Source: Acidobacteriota bacterium (GTDB lineage Bacteria > Acidobacteriota > Blastocatellia > Pyrinomonadales > Pyrinomonadaceae). From it: a stretch of DNA of 39,625 nt. Positions 1 through 9,205 of this stretch are shown in pieces. The notes under the pieces are model-generated. The model saw only the letters and a program-made list of their open reading frames with translations. It ran no database searches and was not told the origin of the DNA. The DNA is taken from NCBI GenBank assembly GCA_029781855.1, contig JAKOVX010000028.1:1-39625 (forward strand), read 5' to 3'. How positions within the stretch are numbered: the stretch's first letter is position 1; every line of letters starts with the position of its first letter. The position numbers and the translations under genes were made by a program.

Positions 1-1
1 G

Positions 2-1204
2 TTCTTCGGGTCGATGATGACCTTCATCGTCGTGCCGTGGCAGATGTATCAGTTGACCCAGTCGTCGGCAATGGTCGGCTACATCTCGCTCGCCGAATTC
101 GTCCCGATGGTGACCCTGGCGTTTGTGGGCGGCGCTCTCGCGGATTTCCTCGACAAACGCAAGATGCTGCGCTTTACCGAGGTCGGCCAAACGATCGTGA
201 CGGCGATCTTGCTTGGAAATTCCTTTCTGTAGGAACCGAAGATCTGGGTTTTGTTCGTTGCCGTAGCGATGCACGCCGGCCTCGCCGCGTTACAGCGTCC
301 GGCATTCGAGTCTTTTATTCAAAGGGTCATACCGGCCGAGATGATGGCGGCGGTAATGGCGCTGAATTCGATCAGGTTCAGTATTGGAATGATCATTGGG
401 CCGGCGATCGCAGGTGTGATCGCCACCCAACTCAGTCCGTCGGTGGCTTATTCGATCGATCTTGTCACGTTCTCCGCATCGCTGGTTGCTGTATTTATGC
501 TCCAGTTCGTTCCGCCTCCCGAAAATGCGGAAAAGCCGAGCTTTCAGTCGATCAAACGGGCGTGGAAATATGCATTCAGCCGACAAGAGCTTGTTGGGAC
601 CTATTTCATTGATATTGCGGCGATGTTCTTCGCGTTTCCACAGGCGTTGTATCCGGCACTGGCCGTGATTTACGGTGACAAATATGTTGGCTTCTTCCCG
701 GCAGCGATCGCTTTTGGGGCATTGGCCGCGGGACTTACGTCGGGATGGACGCGCCGAATTCAGCGGCACGGCCTGTTTGTAACGATCGCCGCCGTTTTGT
801 GGGGCGTTGCGATCTTGTTTTTCGGTCTGGTCGAGAGTCTGGTGCCGGCTTTGATTCTGCTGGCCGTTGCGGGATTTTTCGATATGATATCCGGCATATT
901 CCGAGGTGCGATCTGGAATCAGACGATCCCCAATTATCTCCGCGGCCGCCTCGCCAGTATCGAAATGATGAGCTACCTGACCGGTCCAATGCTCGGCAGT
1001 GCTAAAATGGGTATCGTTGCTGAACGTTTCGGTGTCCGGGTCGCGTTGGTATCGGGCGGGGCCTTGTGCATTGTGTCGGTCCTCGGAGCGGCTGTGCTGT
1101 TGCCAAAATTTGCGTCTTATGACGGCCGCGAAGGCATAAAGCAACGCGAGATCGAAGAAGCCGAGCGTTCCGAAATGATGCGGGTCTCGGAGGCGGAATT
1201 CTAA
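2..1204 (+). pseudogene. MFS family exporter, 5'-truncated by the window edge and interrupted by an in-frame TAG
   Basis: This is a major facilitator superfamily transporter of the enterobactin-exporter (EntS)-like type, an inner-membrane drug or siderophore exporter; the substrate cannot be told. The reading frame is open from base 2. It contains an MFS loop between helices 2 and 3 (GGALADFLDKRKML), then runs into a TAG at 230-232. It continues in the same frame with LQRPAFESFIQRVIP, which is the normal continuation of this family, and carries further hydrophobic helices to a TAA at 1202-1204. The two parts look like one protein split by a single nonsense codon; a CAG to TAG change would explain it. 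A TTG at 251 could restart translation but no ribosome binding site precedes it. Either the gene is dead or the stop is a sequencing error. The downstream DUF2695 gene begins 3 bases after the stop, so the two were probably co-transcribed. Confidence 0.75.
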
Positions 1205-1207
1205 TTT

Positions 1208-1513
1208 ATGGCAATTGTAAGAAAACGGCAGATCGAAAACCTCGAACAGATGAACGGCGAGCAGCTGGAAGCATTTCTCAATGCAATGCCGGCCGGACAG
1301 GAGTCGATGAGCTCATTACTGGACTATGTCGAGGACGAATTGTACGACTCAGAGTGTGACCACACGCTTCGTCATGCGATGCGATTCATGATGCAAAACG
1401 GCCTAAATTTCCCGAAGATCACAAATTGGCTCAATGAAAACGGCGGCTACTGCGACTGCGAGGTTATGAAACAGATCGCACCGTATTGGCGTGCGAAATT
1501 CGGCGACGACTGA
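1208..1513 (+). CDS. DUF2695 domain protein
   Basis: Small soluble protein of 101 residues without a signal peptide. The C-terminal half carries the hallmark of DUF2695: a helical region followed by WLNENGGYCDCEV (about residues 76-88), with the Cys-Asp-Cys pair typical of the family. The role of DUF2695 is unknown, so no activity is assigned. The N-terminal half is rich in Glu and Gln and predicted helical. The ATG lies three bases after the stop of the MFS frame, so translation was probably coupled to the transporter, although a GGAGG lies about 14 bases upstream. The next gene (uvrA) converges from the other strand 9 bp away. Confidence 0.7.
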   Translation: MAIVRKRQIENLEQMNGEQLEAFLNAMPAGQESMSSLLDYVEDELYDSECDHTLRHAMRFMMQNGLNFPKITNWLNENGGYCDCEVMKQIAPYWRAKFGDD

Positions 1514-1522
1514 CGGGCAATG

Positions 1523-4360
1523 TCACCGTTTTCCGTTTAGCATATCCTTCAGATACTTCCCGGTAAACGAACCCTTAACTTTTGCGACCTCTTCCGGCGT
1601 GCCTGTCGCGACGACTTCGCCACCGCCGACTCCGCCCTCAGGGCCGAGGTCAATTACGTGATCGGCGGTCTTGATGACGTCCATATTGTGTTCGATCACG
1701 ACGAGGCTGCCGCCGCCGTCGATCAATGCACCAAATGCCACCAACAATTTATTGATATCGTCGAAATGCAATCCAGTGGTTGGTTCGTCGAAAATGAACA
1801 GCGTCTTCGAAGAGCTCTTTTGCGCCAGATGTGACGCTAGCTTGACACGTTGAGCTTCGCCGCCCGAGAGCGTCGTTGCGGATTGACCCAGCCTCAAATA
1901 ACCGAGTCCAACGGCATCGAGCACTTTCATTTTCGAAATGAGTTTGGGCACGTCCTTAAAGAACAAGATCGCCTCTCGGATCGTCATCTGCAGGACGTCG
2001 TGGATACTCTTTCCCTTGTATTTGACGTCGAGCACGTCCTGCCTGAAACGTGTTCCGCGACAGTCTTCACAAGTTAATTCAACGTCCGCCAGAAACTGCA
2101 TCTCGATCGTGACCAAACCGCTGCCCTGACAAAATTCGCAGCGGCCGCCGGGGACGTTGAACGAAAAGTGCGATGCACTGAACCCTTTCGATTTGGCTCC
2201 GTTGGTCGCTGCGAACACCTCGCGGATCGAATCATACGCCTTGATATACGTTACCGGATTTGATCGGGGCGTTCGCCCGATCGGCGACTGGTCGACGAGT
2301 ATAACGTCGTCGACGATTTCGGCACCTCGGATCTCCTTGTGAAAACCGACGGCCGAGTTCCATTCGCCCCGCTTCTTCTTTAAGCCGGCATAGAGAATAT
2401 CGTGTACGAGCGTGGATTTGCCGGATCCGGAGACACCCGTTATGCAGACGAGCATATCGAGCGGGATCGTCACCGAAATATTCTTAAGATTGTGCTCCCG
2501 GGCTCCGACGATCTCGATCGCGTCCTTAGTAACCGGCCGGCGTTTCTGCGGCACCTTGATCTGGGCGTCGCCGCGAAGGTATTTTGCCGTCAGCGACGTT
2601 TCGTTTTTCATCAATCCGGCGAGATTTCCGGCATAAACCAGCTCGCCGCCGAGTTCACCGGCATAAACACCAATATCAACAACGTGGTCTGCCGCACGCA
2701 TCGTCTCTTCATCGTGCTCGACCACGACAAGGGTATTTCCGATGTCGCGAAGATTTTCGAGAATTCGGATCAGCCGGGAATTGTCCCGCGGATGGAGGCC
2801 GATACTTGGCTCGTCGAGAACGTACAGTGTGCCGACCAGAAGGGAACCTAAATTGGTGGCGAGTTGGATCCGCTGAGCCTCCCCTCCTGAGAGAGTCGCC
2901 GCGAGTCTGCCCAAGGTGAGATAGTCGAGGCCAACCTCCACCAGGAATTTGAGCCGCCGCCTAATTTCCAGTAGCAATTTTTCAGCGATCTTCGATCGTT
3001 CATTATCAAGCTCCAACGATTCGAAAACCTCATACGCGTCGGCGATCGACATCGCGACGATCTCAGGCAGCGAATGCGTCCCGATCTTGACATCGCGGGC
3101 CTCCTGCCGCAGCCGCTGGCCGTCACAGTCCGGGCACTTCGTGTAACCACGGTATTTCGCCAAAAAAACGCGAACGTGCAGCTTGTATTTCTTGGTCTCG
3201 AGAAATTGGAAAAAGCCCTTCAAGCCGCGCCATCCTTCATCGCCGTAAATAATGCAGTTTTGCTGAAAATCGGGAAGATCAGCGAATGGGACCTTGATGT
3301 CGATGTTCGCCGATGCTGCGTAACGCAATAGTTCTTTCTGTGCCCATGCGTGGGTCGGCCGCGTGAATGGTTCGATCGCGCCGTCTTTTATAGACTTGAG
3401 CTGGTTCGGAATAACAAGTCCATAGTCGATGCCGATCGTGTTGCCGAAACCCTGACATGTCGGGCAGGCACCGAACGGCGAATTGAAACTGAACAAGTGC
3501 GGTTCAGGTTCCTCGTATCGTGTACCGTCGTATTTGCAGATAAATTGGTCGGAAAATTTTAGTTGCTGTCCATCCACGGTCTCGACGATCGCGGCGTGGC
3601 CTTCGCGAAAGCATATCTCGAGAGAATCGACCAGGCGCTGCCTGATCTCATGGTCTGCTTTAAGCCGATCGATCAGAACGAAAGTGTTGTCGAAATTGTC
3701 GAACGGATAATCTTCCGGCTTTTGAAGCTCGATCATCTCGCCGCCGCGATATAGCCGCGAAAAGCCCTGCTGGAGAAGCGAGATCAGAAACGCTGTCGAA
3801 CTGAGGTCTTTTACCGAAGCCTTTGGCTTTGCCTTCTTCGCAGTTTTGACGATCTGCCGTGAAACCGCGTCCTGAATTGGGAACAATACGTAAAATCTCT
3901 CGCCTTCCGCCAGATCCGCCAGGATCTCATCAGCCGCCGATTCGGGCGAATCTTTCTTAACTTCACGCTGGCAAATATGACAGATCGTTTGTCCGGCACG
4001 AGCGAACAGCAGCCGCAGATAATCGTAGATCTCGGTCTGCGTCGCAACGGTCGATCGTGGATTCTTAGTAGCATTCTTCTGCCGGATCGCGATCGCGGGC
4101 GAGATGCCTGTGATCTCGTCGACATCCGGCTTGTCCATTCGCTCGAGGAACTGCCGGGCATAGGCCGATAGTGACTCAACATATCGCCGCTGGCCTTCAG
4201 CGTAGAGCGTGTCAAACGCGAGCGAAGATTTACCGGAACCTGAGACGCCTGTTACGACGGTAAGTTTGTTGACAGGCAGCGAGAGCGAGATGTTTTTGAG
4301 GTTATGGACCCTTGCCCCGCGTACCTCGATCTGTTCTTCTTTTCGTTTCACAGCTTGCAT
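1523..4360 (-). CDS. uvrA: UvrABC excinuclease subunit A
   Basis: DNA damage sensor of nucleotide excision repair: an ABC-type ATPase dimer that finds lesions and loads UvrB. At 945 residues it is full length for UvrA. Visible in order are Walker A of the first ATPase (GVSGSGKSS, residues 38-46), the UvrB-binding and insertion region, the first zinc module (around 274-310), the first ABC signature ([12 protein letters not shown]), a second Walker A ([10 protein letters not shown]), the second zinc module with two CxxC pairs (CEFC and CEDC), and the second signature ([12 protein letters not shown]). The first zinc module looks degenerate: where many UvrA proteins have CPxCG, this one reads FICKYDG, while the later CPTC pair remains. 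The ATG at 4360 gives the usual N-terminus ([13 protein letters not shown]). A sigma70-like promoter with an internal dyad lies just upstream. The gene converges with the DUF2695 gene. Confidence 0.97.
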   Translation of the reverse strand: MQAVKRKEEQIEVRGARVHNLKNISLSLPVNKLTVVTGVSGSGKSSLAFDTLYAEGQRRYVESLSAYARQFLERMDKPDVDEITGISPAIAIRQKNATKNPRSTVATQTEIYDYLRLLFARAGQTICHICQREVKKDSPESAADEILADLAEGERFYVLFPIQDAVSRQIVKTAKKAKPKASVKDLSSTAFLISLLQQGFSRLYRGGEMIELQKPEDYPFDNFDNTFVLIDRLKADHEIRQRLVDSLEICFREGHAAIVETVDGQQLKFSDQFICKYDGTRYEEPEPHLFSFNSPFGACPTCQGFGNTIGIDYGLVIPNQLKSIKDGAIEPFTRPTHAWAQKELLRYAASANIDIKVPFADLPDFQQNCIIYGDEGWRGLKGFFQFLETKKYKLHVRVFLAKYRGYTKCPDCDGQRLRQEARDVKIGTHSLPEIVAMSIADAYEVFESLELDNERSKIAEKLLLEIRRRLKFLVEVGLDYLTLGRLAATLSGGEAQRIQLATNLGSLLVGTLYVLDEPSIGLHPRDNSRLIRILENLRDIGNTLVVVEHDEETMRAADHVVDIGVYAGELGGELVYAGNLAGLMKNETSLTAKYLRGDAQIKVPQKRRPVTKDAIEIVGAREHNLKNISVTIPLDMLVCITGVSGSGKSTLVHDILYAGLKKKRGEWNSAVGFHKEIRGAEIVDDVILVDQSPIGRTPRSNPVTYIKAYDSIREVFAATNGAKSKGFSASHFSFNVPGGRCEFCQGSGLVTIEMQFLADVELTCEDCRGTRFRQDVLDVKYKGKSIHDVLQMTIREAILFFKDVPKLISKMKVLDAVGLGYLRLGQSATTLSGGEAQRVKLASHLAQKSSSKTLFIFDEPTTGLHFDDINKLLVAFGALIDGGGSLVVIEHNMDVIKTADHVIDLGPEGGVGGGEVVATGTPEEVAKVKGSFTGKYLKDMLNGKR

Positions 4361-4392
4361 TACTAACTATCCCGGCATAAGGGCAAACTGTG

Positions 4393-4421
4393 ATTTTAAC
4401 AAATTCGTGTCACGCGAACAA
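4393..4421 (-). promoter_or_regulatory. Candidate uvrA promoter with operator-like dyad in the spacer
   Basis: On the minus strand a TTGTTC (-35, 4421-4416) is followed after 17 bases by TAAAAT (-10, 4398-4393), 32 bp before the uvrA ATG. The spacer and -35 are overlapped by a 15-bp imperfect dyad at 4404-4418 (TTCGCGTGACACGAA, 12 of 15 positions symmetric). A dyad at this position is where a repressor would block RNA polymerase, and uvrA is commonly under LexA control in bacteria. That LexA is the regulator here is inference only. Confidence 0.5.
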
Positions 4422-4503
4422 AATCATGCTCTTGACGTCATGACTTGCAGACTTGGACAGAGCGATCAATATCCACACATCTCGCGTTCGGTGGCAGATC
4501 CGC

Positions 4504-5502
4504 CTATTTGGACTTCGCTCTATATTGTTTGAAGACTGCGGACTTGTGAGCTAGTTTGGCCCGCGTGAAAGCAAACACCGGCGAAAACGTTTGCGGCCGG
4601 ATTGACGGATGCGAGGGAACACTTACGGTCCAGTTCGAGTTCTGGTCTTCAAAAGTGACTGAAAATTTCAATTCGCCTTGTTCGACATCAAACGGCTCAA
4701 ATTCGTTGACGGTGACGCCCCAACTCGACGAACTAAAGGCCGCAAGATGTATCGACTCCGTGAATTGAGACCGGCTGAACGACACGATGCCATTTGCTTC
4801 TCGAACGCTGCGGACTTTCCATGCGGCGGTCATATCCTTCAACGACGGCGGCTCCATTACAGTGCGTAGATCAACGTCGACTAGCGGAACCGGATCGGCC
4901 AGAAAATGGATCCTGTTCCGGACGTAAAGCGGAAAATCCTGACCGTAGTTCCGTTTCAATTCCTTAAAAAAGCCAAGTTGCACGTTCACGTCAGCCGGCA
5001 ATTCTTCAATAGGAGACTCGATGCGGGCAGGAACGGCAAACATTGAGATCCCCTGCGGTATTAGCATCCCGTTCGGTCCGAGAAACCTTTCGCGTACGTC
5101 GATCAGCGCTCGTATGCTCTCCTCGCCCAGGGCGTTGCCGCCAAAAAGCTCGGCAACAATTACGTCGAATTTTCCCTTGATCTTGGCGTCGTTAGAGCGG
5201 GCGTGAATGATCTCGATCCTATCGCCGACACCGTTTTCAACGGCATGTTTATAAATGACAGGTATTAGGCATTCTTCCGATTCGACAGCGACGACCCTTT
5301 TTGCACCAAGTTTCGCAGCAAGGATCGCCCAGACGCCGGTTCCGGCCCCAACGTCGAGAAATGACGTTTCGGGTGTGACACTCGCAGCTATCGCCGCCGA
5401 AAGCATACGGTTTCGGGCCCCATCCGCCAGCATCACCTGGTGGTAACGCAGAACCTCGGGCAGATGGGCGGCATAGTGTGCGTCCTTTTCGCTTCGTTTC
5501 AT
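4504..5502 (-). CDS. PRMT-like class I SAM-dependent methyltransferase
   Basis: Resembles the protein arginine N-methyltransferase family (332 residues, close to the PRMT core size). Motif I is DVGAGTG (residues 50-56), with the acidic end of strand beta 2 at Glu74 (VAVE), both for S-adenosylmethionine binding. A double-E-like loop follows ([12 protein letters not shown], Glu118 and Glu127/128), the arginine-binding feature of PRMTs. The C-terminal half is beta-rich, as expected for the PRMT barrel. The canonical THW loop is not obvious, so the substrate could be a protein Arg, another amine, or something else. No signal peptide is seen, so it should be cytoplasmic. It is the fourth gene of a leftward series (protease, L,D-transpeptidase, small protein, this gene) with a 26-bp gap upstream. 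No Shine-Dalgarno precedes the ATG. Confidence 0.75.
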   Translation of the reverse strand: MKRSEKDAHYAAHLPEVLRYHQVMLADGARNRMLSAAIAASVTPETSFLDVGAGTGVWAILAAKLGAKRVVAVESEECLIPVIYKHAVENGVGDRIEIIHARSNDAKIKGKFDVIVAELFGGNALGEESIRALIDVRERFLGPNGMLIPQGISMFAVPARIESPIEELPADVNVQLGFFKELKRNYGQDFPLYVRNRIHFLADPVPLVDVDLRTVMEPPSLKDMTAAWKVRSVREANGIVSFSRSQFTESIHLAAFSSSSWGVTVNEFEPFDVEQGELKFSVTFEDQNSNWTVSVPSHPSIRPQTFSPVFAFTRAKLAHKSAVFKQYRAKSK

Positions 5503-5528
5503 TTGCTATGATCGATCAACGTTCGCCG

Positions 5529-5801
5529 TCACCATCGGGAATCGTAACGGCTAAAATTATCGCGCCACGTATCCGATACTTCGTGTTCAAGAATTGGAAT
5601 TGAGCCTTCTAAATTGATCTTGGACGATAATTCCTTTCGCAATCGATACGTCCGGCCATTTGGCGAACACACAGTAATAACGATCCGCTCATCGCCTCGT
5701 TTTGAAACGGCTGCGAACCGCCAATCCAGCTTTGAACGCACGATCAGACGTGAACCGACCGGCAGTTGTTCGAGCGTTATTTGAGTTTCGGCAAGTTCCA
5801 A
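5529..5801 (-). CDS. Small conserved-looking hypothetical protein overlapping the L,D-transpeptidase end
   Basis: A frame of about 83-90 residues whose sequence after the L,D-transpeptidase stop looks protein-like: an N-terminal stretch TLEQLPVGSRLIVRSKLDW, a central beta-rich part (VITVCSPNGRTYRLR) and a C-terminal WRDNFSRYDSRW. No function is recognised. The frame continues further upstream but there it only shadows the L,D-transpeptidase. No ATG exists in the credible part. The start could be TTG at 5801, used here, or the ATA at 5780-5778, which overlaps the transpeptidase TAA as ATAA in the place where a usual ATGA stop-start overlap would sit. No ribosome binding site is seen, which fits translational coupling. 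Tail-to-head order with the PRMT-like gene (26 bp) suggests one operon. Confidence 0.5.
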   Translation of the reverse strand: MELAETQITLEQLPVGSRLIVRSKLDWRFAAVSKRGDERIVITVCSPNGRTYRLRKELSSKINLEGSIPILEHEVSDTWRDNFSRYDSRW

Positions 5802-6541
5802 GATTTTCGATAATTGTCGTATACGTCTTTTGGTAACTGAACCAAATAGGGATTCTTCTTCGGATCGAGCCAGGCAACGATCCGCTCCATGTTTCGCCTT
5901 TCCATCGCTGTACACCCCGAAGTCCCGGTCTCTGCGTCCTTCCAAACGTGCAGGAAAATGCAGGATCCGCGGCCCTTGACCACCGGAAACGAGTTATAAC
6001 CAACAAATAACCCAAGTCCGTACTCGTCGCCGACTGCGAGCATCTTCTCTGAACTCTTCCAGTCGAAATTGCCCACCTGCATGCGGTTTACGATCCGGTT
6101 GTAAAACATCGAGTTCGTATCATCGACACATTCCGTAAACTCGTCAAGTTTCGTGTAAGGCATCGTCACGGCGTTCGGCTTGGAACCAGAACCGAATGAA
6201 CTTGTCACTGGGAATCGTCCGGCCGGTGCGTTGCCGTCACCTTCATTCTTGGACTTCAACCCCGCTGATTTGTTTTCCGCTTCATCGCCCCATGCGAGTC
6301 CGTTGCGGCCGACTACTACCTCAAAGTCGTCCCCGGTCGCCTTCCATTTTGACCGTGAATCCTTTCGTTCAAACAGCCGGGCCCGACCACCGATCGCCAT
6401 CCAATCTTTTGTCGTCACCACGACCGCCTGCAGCGATCGATCGAATGGGACCTTGACCGGCACAGGTTCGGGCGTCTTGACTTGGGCGGACAGCGAAACG
6501 GCTGCAATGATCGTGGCGAAAAGGGACGCGATGAGTCTCAT
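5777..6541 (-). CDS. L,D-transpeptidase (YkuD-type) family protein, secreted
   Basis: Predicted periplasmic enzyme of 254 residues with a short N-terminal signal peptide (hydrophobic residues about 3-19, ending LSAQ). The catalytic region has the YkuD pattern: His198 in FLHVW, then TSGC with nucleophile Cys210, followed by TAM. Family members form or edit 3-3 peptidoglycan crosslinks or attach proteins to peptidoglycan. The variant here resembles the YafK/ErfK-like proteins that carry an H-x-W and SGCT motif. The ATG at 6541 was chosen over an in-frame start 66 bases upstream because it gives a clean signal peptide and GAGGAC sits just upstream. The start lies one base after the upstream protease stop (TAAGATG), so translation is probably coupled. 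The downstream small protein overlaps its end. Confidence 0.85.
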   Translation of the reverse strand: MRLIASLFATIIAAVSLSAQVKTPEPVPVKVPFDRSLQAVVVTTKDWMAIGGRARLFERKDSRSKWKATGDDFEVVVGRNGLAWGDEAENKSAGLKSKNEGDGNAPAGRFPVTSSFGSGSKPNAVTMPYTKLDEFTECVDDTNSMFYNRIVNRMQVGNFDWKSSEKMLAVGDEYGLGLFVGYNSFPVVKGRGSCIFLHVWKDAETGTSGCTAMERRNMERIVAWLDPKKNPYLVQLPKDVYDNYRKSWNLPKLK

Positions 6542-6542
6542 C

Positions 6543-7331
6543 TTAGTCCTCAAAGACCGAATCGACCGCACCCGGCTTCTTGACGACAGCGTATAGCCTG
6601 ATCCCAAGCGAGATCATTACCACCGAGATCCCGATCCAGATAACTACCCAGACAATACCCGGCAGCCCGGTTGCAGCCGCCATATTCGACGCATCATTTT
6701 GCAGGTCCGAGCCGACCAACGGAGCGTTAATAAAGAACACTGTCTTAAGGTCCGAGAGTGAATTCAGCAAGCACTGGATGGCGAGAAAGGCGACCGAGAA
6801 ATTCGCAACCTTAAAAGAAGCGTATTTGCTAAGTGCGATCAGGGCAGCCGAAAGGACGGCACCCGAAATAACAGTAAACAAAATACTCGAAAATGCGACG
6901 TTCAGAGAGAAAATGTGGAAGACCGGGCTGATGATGCCGAACACGACGGTAATGGCAGCGATAAACGCTCCGGATGCGAAAAGTACCTTGTGCGGCGAAA
7001 CGGCCTTGCGGATAAGGAGCAGCATCAAAACCCCGAAAACGGTCGTCCCGAGATAACCGGCACTTGAGGTTAACAGACCGCTGATCCAGCCCGAGGCCGC
7101 GGAATAGACCACGCCGCTTCCGTCCGAGGCTATCGTCAGGCTTTGCACCGATCCGCCCGTCAGGAAGGCGACGAGAGCGTGGCTCGACTCGTGTATGAAT
7201 GTAACGAATAGCCTGATCGGGTAAACCAGATAGTCTGCATACGGAATGAACCACAACGCAACGGTCAGGATCGTCGCGATGATCAGTAAAATGACCTGCG
7301 GTTTCGCGTCTTCAGCCAGTTTGTATCTCAT
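6543..7331 (-). CDS. M50-type (site-2-protease-like) membrane metallopeptidase
   Basis: Polytopic membrane protein of 262 residues with a zinc-protease motif inside a membrane segment: FIHESSHALVAFLTGG, that is HExxH with His47, Glu48 and His51. This matches the peptidase M50B-like family, related to site-2 proteases that cut membrane proteins. Several hydrophobic helices follow (about residues 88-108, 115-135, 140-165, 215-240). A clear third zinc ligand motif is not evident, so activity is not certain. The ATG is preceded at good spacing by AGGGAG. It is the first gene of a leftward series with the L,D-transpeptidase. The 100-bp gap upstream, before moaC ends, contains no gene. Confidence 0.75.
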   Translation of the reverse strand: MRYKLAEDAKPQVILLIIATILTVALWFIPYADYLVYPIRLFVTFIHESSHALVAFLTGGSVQSLTIASDGSGVVYSAASGWISGLLTSSAGYLGTTVFGVLMLLLIRKAVSPHKVLFASGAFIAAITVVFGIISPVFHIFSLNVAFSSILFTVISGAVLSAALIALSKYASFKVANFSVAFLAIQCLLNSLSDLKTVFFINAPLVGSDLQNDASNMAAATGLPGIVWVVIWIGISVVMISLGIRLYAVVKKPGAVDSVFED

Positions 7332-7431
7332 AATTAAAGACTCCCTAGATAACCAATACCTTGTACGTCCATTCTAGTCGAATGTTCGTCATTTGTCTCA
7401 ACGAACTAAGCTCGGAGACTCGCCTGAAAGT

Positions 7432-7899
7432 TCACTCCCGCACAAAATCGGACTTTCCACCGCTTTTGGATTCGAGCCGGACTTCCGTGATAACGATATC
7501 CTTCTGGACCGCCTTACACATATCGTAAATGGTCAACGCAGCGACAGATACTGCCGTTAGAGCTTCCATTTCGACGCCGGTTTGGGAGCTGGTCACCGCC
7601 TCAGCTTCCAGATACACGCCGAGGTCGCGGATCTCGGCGGTCACGTTTACTTTAGAAAGGGCGATCTGGTGACACAAAGGTATCAGGTCCGAAGTTTTCT
7701 TTGCCGCCATTATCCCCGCGATCCGGGCGATCTCAAGCGGATCTCCTTTCGGCGTCGCACGTGAGCGTAATTTTTCGATCGTTGCTTCCGACATGACGAC
7801 CAAGGCGGACGCGACAGCACGCCGCGTCGTAATGGCCTTCGCCGAGACGTCGACCATCCTCACTCGACCGTCTTTATCTAAATGTGACAGATCGCTCAT
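7432..7899 (-). CDS. moaC: Cyclic pyranopterin monophosphate synthase
   Basis: Second step of molybdenum cofactor synthesis: converts 3',8-cyclo-7,8-dihydro-GTP, the product of MoaA, into cyclic pyranopterin monophosphate. At 155 residues it is of family length. Conserved blocks are [14 protein letters not shown] near the N-terminus, [15 protein letters not shown] in the middle, and [28 protein letters not shown] near the C-terminus, which includes the catalytic Lys region. The ATG overlaps the upstream moeA stop as ATGA (4 bp), so the two are translationally coupled. No moaA, moaE or moaD lies in this window. Confidence 0.95.
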   Translation of the reverse strand: MSDLSHLDKDGRVRMVDVSAKAITTRRAVASALVVMSEATIEKLRSRATPKGDPLEIARIAGIMAAKKTSDLIPLCHQIALSKVNVTAEIRDLGVYLEAEAVTSSQTGVEMEALTAVSVAALTIYDMCKAVQKDIVITEVRLESKSGGKSDFVRE

Positions 7900-9098
7900 A
7901 AATATTCGATGCGTACAACCTCGCCGCTGTTGACCGTTGTTCCCCGATCAACAAGGATCAGTGCCTCTGCCTGTGAAAACCCAACAAAATCAGACGATCC
8001 GTGCCATTTCAACTGCTTAGCTATCAGACGGCCTTCTGTGTCCGAGGTCAATCTGGCCGGTAGGTAAGTGTCACGCTCGCGAGCGGCGCGGACATCTCCG
8101 GAGGCTATCGCATGTCCCGTCCGCGGCTCGAAGGATTTTGTCCCTTGAAGAATCAACAGCGACGGCCGAACGAAAAGATGGAACGTAACGGCCGCAGATA
8201 CCGGATTCCCCGGCAACGCGAAAACAAGCGTCTCATTTAACCGTGCAAAAACAGCGGGCTTACCCGGTTTCAGCCGGACCCTTTCAAAAAAGATCTCGGC
8301 CCCGAGATCGCCGATCGCGGCCTTGGTCAGATCATATTTCCCGACGGAAACGCCGCCGGTGAGAATCAGGACGTCCGAATCGGCAGCGGCAGCTTTGATC
8401 TGGGCTTGCAACGCCGAAAGGTCGTCTTTGGCGTTCGGTAAGATCTTCGTGACCGCTCCGACGCGACGGGCAAGTGCCTCGAGCATAACCGAATTCGAAT
8501 TCCGGATCTGGTCGCGTCCCGGCGTCTCCTCGATCTCAACTATCTCACTGCCGGTTCCCAGTATCGCGACACGCGGCATCGATCCAACCTTGACCCGCGA
8601 ATATCCGAACGAAGCCAACGGCGCGATCATATTAGCCGTTATCGCTTCGCCGCTACGAAATATTGTCTCGCCTTTTCCGATCTCGGTGCCTGCGCTGACG
8701 ATGTGTTGCCCGGATCTGGTCGACTCAAGGATCTGGATCCTCGATCCGATCTCTTCGTTGGCGCGCGTAAGTTCGATCTTCTGGACCGAGTCCGCCCCGG
8801 CCGGGACCGGCGCTCCCGTCATAATGGCAACGGCTTCGCCCGCCCCGAGCGTCTTATGCCATCCTCGTCCCGCTGCTGATTCGCCAACGAGTTCAAGTTC
8901 GACAGGTGCGTCGACAGTGTCAATGGACCGCACCGCGTACCCATCCATCTGCGAACGGTCGAACGGCGGGATATCCATGTCGGCGACAATGTCCTCGGCG
9001 AGGATACGGCCGACGCTCGCAGACAGTCCGATCATCTCATGCCCGAGTCGCTCAGTATTGCGGACGACGAGGTCGATGGCTTCATTAACGGTGATCAT
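7896..9098 (-). CDS. moeA: Molybdopterin molybdenumtransferase
   Basis: Inserts molybdate into adenylylated molybdopterin in the last step of molybdenum cofactor assembly. The protein has 400 residues, the usual size. Family blocks seen are [14 protein letters not shown] (about residues 44-57), [13 protein letters not shown], the MoCF-like domain with [11 protein letters not shown], and [11 protein letters not shown] followed by [13 protein letters not shown]. The ATG at 9098 was chosen over one 33 bases upstream because the protein then begins [11 protein letters not shown], the usual MoeA N-terminus, and AGGGA lies just upstream. It is the first gene of the moeA-moaC pair and is divergent from the acyl-CoA dehydrogenase gene across a 107-bp AT-rich gap. 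Confidence 0.95.
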   Translation of the reverse strand: MITVNEAIDLVVRNTERLGHEMIGLSASVGRILAEDIVADMDIPPFDRSQMDGYAVRSIDTVDAPVELELVGESAAGRGWHKTLGAGEAVAIMTGAPVPAGADSVQKIELTRANEEIGSRIQILESTRSGQHIVSAGTEIGKGETIFRSGEAITANMIAPLASFGYSRVKVGSMPRVAILGTGSEIVEIEETPGRDQIRNSNSVMLEALARRVGAVTKILPNAKDDLSALQAQIKAAAADSDVLILTGGVSVGKYDLTKAAIGDLGAEIFFERVRLKPGKPAVFARLNETLVFALPGNPVSAAVTFHLFVRPSLLILQGTKSFEPRTGHAIASGDVRAARERDTYLPARLTSDTEGRLIAKQLKWHGSSDFVGFSQAEALILVDRGTTVNSGEVVRIEYL

Positions 9099-9205
9099 TG
9101 AAATCCCTGATCTTCGCGAAACAAAACGCAAAGTGATAAAATCGACGTTGGCAACAGGATGAAAATCTTATCATATCAAAATTTAAGAGAGGGAAATTAA
9201 ACACC

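Noticed and set aside
9099..9205. Promoter for the acyl-CoA dehydrogenase (TTGGCA with TATCAT)
   Set aside because: The spacing is only 15 bases and other AT-rich choices exist, so no single promoter can be supported.
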